This document shows positions 61,575-64,000 of a stretch of DNA of 64,000 nucleotides, piece after piece. The position numbers and the translations under genes were made by a program. Source of the DNA: Runella zeae DSM 19591 (lineage in GTDB: Bacteria > Bacteroidota > Bacteroidia > Cytophagales > Spirosomataceae); NCBI RefSeq assembly GCF_000423565.1, contig NZ_AUIF01000029.1, forward strand, positions 1 to 64,000, read 5' to 3'. The notes beneath the pieces were generated by a model, which was not told the origin of the DNA, made no database searches, and saw nothing but the letters and a program-made list of their open reading frames with translations. How positions within the stretch are numbered: position 1 is the stretch's first letter; each line of letters opens with the position of its first letter.

Positions 61575-63752
61575 ATGAAACGTATCGCCACCCTAACCAC
61601 ATTCATTTCTCTTTACTCGGTAGTATTACTGTGGGCACAAAATACAATCCCTACCATCCCTCGTAGTGTGGGATTTGCAGGCATGAATATCCAACTAGAC
61701 GAAGATGCCCGAGCCGTGATTCAGGCTGATGTAAAGGCGCTATTGGGCAATAAAAAATTTTGGGATGCTAAACTCGACCGCTGCGTCATGTTTTTCCCAC
61801 TTATTGAGGGCGTTTTGATTGATGAGGATGTACCAGTAGATTTTAAATTTTTGGCAGTGCAAGAAAGTGGCTTACAGCCTGATGCGGTGTCGGCTTCTAA
61901 TGCGGTAGGTTTTTGGCAGTTTAAAAAAGAGACCGCCGTCGATTATGGCCTTCGCGTAAATGATCAAGTAGACGAACGAAAAAACATCATTTCTTCGACC
62001 CGGGCTGCTGCTCAGTATCTCAAAAAAAGCAATATCCAATTCAACAACTGGATTGCGTCTCTTTATTCTTATTATTTAGGAGCAGGTGGCATCAGCAAAA
62101 CTATCCCTACGGAGTGGGCGTATGCTAGAGAAGTCCAACTCAATGGAAAATCAGATCGCTATATTTTGAGATTTTTGGCCCACAAAATCGCTATTGAATC
62201 TTCCATAGACCGCTATCAATCACCCAATACTATCGCCCTTCTCGAATATCCTAAAGCGAGCGGACGTACTTTGGCCTCTATTGCCTCTGAAGTTGAAATT
62301 GACGAAGTCACATTACGTACTCACAACCGCTGGCTTACTGGCAATGACATTCCCTCGGATAAAGAATATTCATTGATTATTCCGGTCAATAACGATCAAC
62401 TTTCTAATACCCGTAGCCGCTTGGCTTCGTTGAAAACACCCAATCAACGTGACAATTTTACCCAAAAAGACATTGGGTTTCCTATCTTAAATCGGGCTCA
62501 AGGGTATAGTAGTAGCCTTCTTTTATACGAAATCAATGGTCTGCCAGGTATCATGGCCGACAACAGCGACAATATCGAAAGCCTTGCTCGCAAAGCGAAA
62601 GTAAGTTTCAGTAGTTTTTTGCGCTACAACGATATGTCTGAACGCGACCCTATCGTGCCCGGTAGTGTCTATTATTTAGCCAAAAAGAACAAAAAAGCAG
62701 CCGTACCTTTTCATACCGTACGAGATGGAGAGTCGCTGTGGAAAGTATCGCAGATTTATGGAATTCGTCTCAAAAATTTGGTCAAATACAACCGCATGGA
62801 CAATCGCAACCAACGCCCACAAACAGGTCGTGTGCTTTGGTTAGCGAAGCGTCGCCCCAAAAATACACCCGTCGAAGTGATTGAAATTCCAGTAGAAGAT
62901 GAGTGGAGACCTAGCGTTAATAAGTCTCAGCCTCGGGTTGCTACGCAGGAAACATTTTCAACTTCTACAGAGTTGCCTTCCAACCCTCCCGCCAATAATA
63001 CCAACAAAATTCCTCAGAATCCTTCTGAACGTAAAGTATACACGCCCAAAATGGCAGACACTCCTCCCAGCAACGATACCAATAAGTCGGTGTCTGACTC
63101 GGGTGATGGAGTAGAGATTACGGATGTAAATTCCATTCCAACAAATTCATCCAAAAGCAATACACCTACAACCTCTACAAAACCCAATCGACGTGCCCCT
63201 TCATTCAATCCAAACGACGACGATAAAGTAGTAATCATTAATGATGAAGCAGAAGCAAATAGAGCTAAAACCACTAATACACGCCCCGCAGCTTCTACCA
63301 AAAATAACACTACTGCTTCTACCACCAAGCCAACGACTACTACGCCTCCAGCTTCTAGCACTGCGACCAAGCCTAAAACTACGACTGCACCTCCTACCCC
63401 AACTTCCTCAGGAAACGCGAAGCCTGTTGTCCATGTAGTAGAAGCAGGGCAAACCTATTTTAGTATTTCAAAAATGTATGATGTAACCGTCAATGATATT
63501 TTGTATTGGAACAACCTGACTCTTGACTCTAAGCTTGCAGTAGGGCAAAAGCTTAAAATCTCACCCGTAGGTAATACCATTTCGCAACAACCTACCAAGG
63601 AAGAATTTTTGACACATACCGTAGCTCCCAAAGAAACGATGTTTAGCATCTCTCAAAAGTATGGGGTTAAGATTGATGATATCAAAGAATGGAATGGCCT
63701 CAGCGACAATGGAGTGAAAATAGGCCAACAACTCAAGATTAAAAAACAATGA
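61575..63752 (+). CDS. LysM lytic transglycosylase (MltD-like)
   Basis: 725 residues from the ATG at 61575 (MKRIATLTTFISLYSVVLLWAQ), which gives a clean signal peptide; the frame from 61542 overlaps the previous gene. An SLT domain at about 70-235 carries the catalytic Glu E97 in VQESGLQPDAVSASNAVGFW and AAAQYLKK. LysM domains follow: one near 380-425 (HTVRDGESLWKVSQIYGI), then a long Ser/Thr/Pro-rich linker (about 440-620), and two at the end (HVVEAGQTYFSISKMY, HTVAPKETMFSISQKYG). It cleaves and binds peptidoglycan in the periplasm. It overlaps the next gene in ATGA. Confidence 0.93.
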   Translation: MKRIATLTTFISLYSVVLLWAQNTIPTIPRSVGFAGMNIQLDEDARAVIQADVKALLGNKKFWDAKLDRCVMFFPLIEGVLIDEDVPVDFKFLAVQESGLQPDAVSASNAVGFWQFKKETAVDYGLRVNDQVDERKNIISSTRAAAQYLKKSNIQFNNWIASLYSYYLGAGGISKTIPTEWAYAREVQLNGKSDRYILRFLAHKIAIESSIDRYQSPNTIALLEYPKASGRTLASIASEVEIDEVTLRTHNRWLTGNDIPSDKEYSLIIPVNNDQLSNTRSRLASLKTPNQRDNFTQKDIGFPILNRAQGYSSSLLLYEINGLPGIMADNSDNIESLARKAKVSFSSFLRYNDMSERDPIVPGSVYYLAKKNKKAAVPFHTVRDGESLWKVSQIYGIRLKNLVKYNRMDNRNQRPQTGRVLWLAKRRPKNTPVEVIEIPVEDEWRPSVNKSQPRVATQETFSTSTELPSNPPANNTNKIPQNPSERKVYTPKMADTPPSNDTNKSVSDSGDGVEITDVNSIPTNSSKSNTPTTSTKPNRRAPSFNPNDDDKVVIINDEAEANRAKTTNTRPAASTKNNTTASTTKPTTTTPPASSTATKPKTTTAPPTPTSSGNAKPVVHVVEAGQTYFSISKMYDVTVNDILYWNNLTLDSKLAVGQKLKISPVGNTISQQPTKEEFLTHTVAPKETMFSISQKYGVKIDDIKEWNGLSDNGVKIGQQLKIKKQ

Positions 63753-64000
63753 TAGTGATTGACAATACCGTCATCAGTGATGATGTAGCGGATCAGTTTT
63801 TTGTGTGTGAACTTACTAAATGCAAGGGTGCATGCTGTGTAGAAGGCGATTTGGGAGCACCTTTGGCCGAATCAGAGCTAGAGGTATTGGAAGAGGTATA
63901 TCCTCTCGTAAAACCTTACCTCAATCAAAAAGGCATAGAGGCTATTGAGACCCAAGGGCTCTATGAGCAAGACTCAGATGGCGACTATGTCACTACTACA
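63749..64000 (+). CDS. DUF3109-family protein, 5' part only
   Basis: 84 codons from the ATG at 63749, which overlaps the stop of the transglycosylase gene (ATGA), and open to the window edge. It begins MIVIDNTVISDDVADQFF and carries a Cys-rich stretch (CELTKCKGACCVEGDLGAPL) typical of DUF3109/YkgJ-like proteins, which may bind metal or an Fe-S cluster. The function is unknown. Translation coupling with the transglycosylase suggests they are made together. Confidence 0.88.
   Translation, partial: MIVIDNTVISDDVADQFFVCELTKCKGACCVEGDLGAPLAESELEVLEEVYPLVKPYLNQKGIEAIETQGLYEQDSDGDYVTTT

Noticed and set aside
1-64000. tRNA, rRNA, insertion sequence, phage or toxin-antitoxin genes
   Set aside because: I looked for tRNA-type T-loops, transposase motifs and paired small genes and found none that hold up.

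Overview
The window reads as ordinary chromosome of a Bacteroidota bacterium, most likely Cytophagales close to Runella or Spirosoma (inference). The grounds are Bacteroidota-type -7 boxes (TAnnTTTG), no Shine-Dalgarno sequences ahead of genes, a protein with a gliding-motility/type IX secretion type B C-terminus, sensor kinases with 7TM or TPR input domains, LytTR response regulators, paired sulfatases and a giant SdrD_B/Ig-like surface protein. I see no rRNA, tRNA, CRISPR array, phage or insertion sequence.

Layout. 0-4 kb: a gene cut by the left edge, a PNPOx-like flavoprotein plus DinB pair divergent from a MocR-type regulator, and an HD phosphohydrolase. 4-10 kb: an operon of three paralogous sensor histidine kinases with no response regulator beside it. 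10-17 kb: an NTT-like transporter fused to HEAT repeats and a cyclic-nucleotide-binding domain, a pirin, a small GNAT, a beta-barrel-like protein and a ClC antiporter. 17-27 kb: a 1970-residue surface protein followed by a LytTR regulator and a TPR sensor kinase. 27-38 kb: the ABC-F ATPase Uup, a lone receiver protein, DedA, the diadenylate cyclase CdaA, two sulfatases, an HtrA-type protease without a signal peptide, small envelope proteins and HslU. 38-44 kb: an S41 peptidase, mannonate dehydratase, and three-subunit transhydrogenase genes interrupted by a hairpin repeat cluster. 44-54 kb: a patatin, two beta-lactamase-fold hydrolases, a NIPSNAP protein, a secreted L-type lectin, a VOC protein, EngB, a PfkB kinase and a NuoI-like ferredoxin with a tandem-repeat tail. 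54-64 kb: a Lys/Ala-rich protein, a SpoU methyltransferase, an M16 peptidase, a TPR-kinase/LytTR pair, a collagen-like lipoprotein, an O-methyltransferase, a LysM lytic transglycosylase and the start of a DUF3109 protein.

The most interesting non-gene signals are four: a dispersed palindrome built on an AGGAT loop (four copies, stem changes compensated, one copy supplying the C-terminus and stop of a gene); -7 boxes lying exactly 4 nt before the start codons of uup and engB, suggesting leaderless mRNAs; nested and competing inverted repeats at 60.7-60.8 kb; and an 84-bp minisatellite inside the NuoI-like gene. No defence or toxin system is visible.
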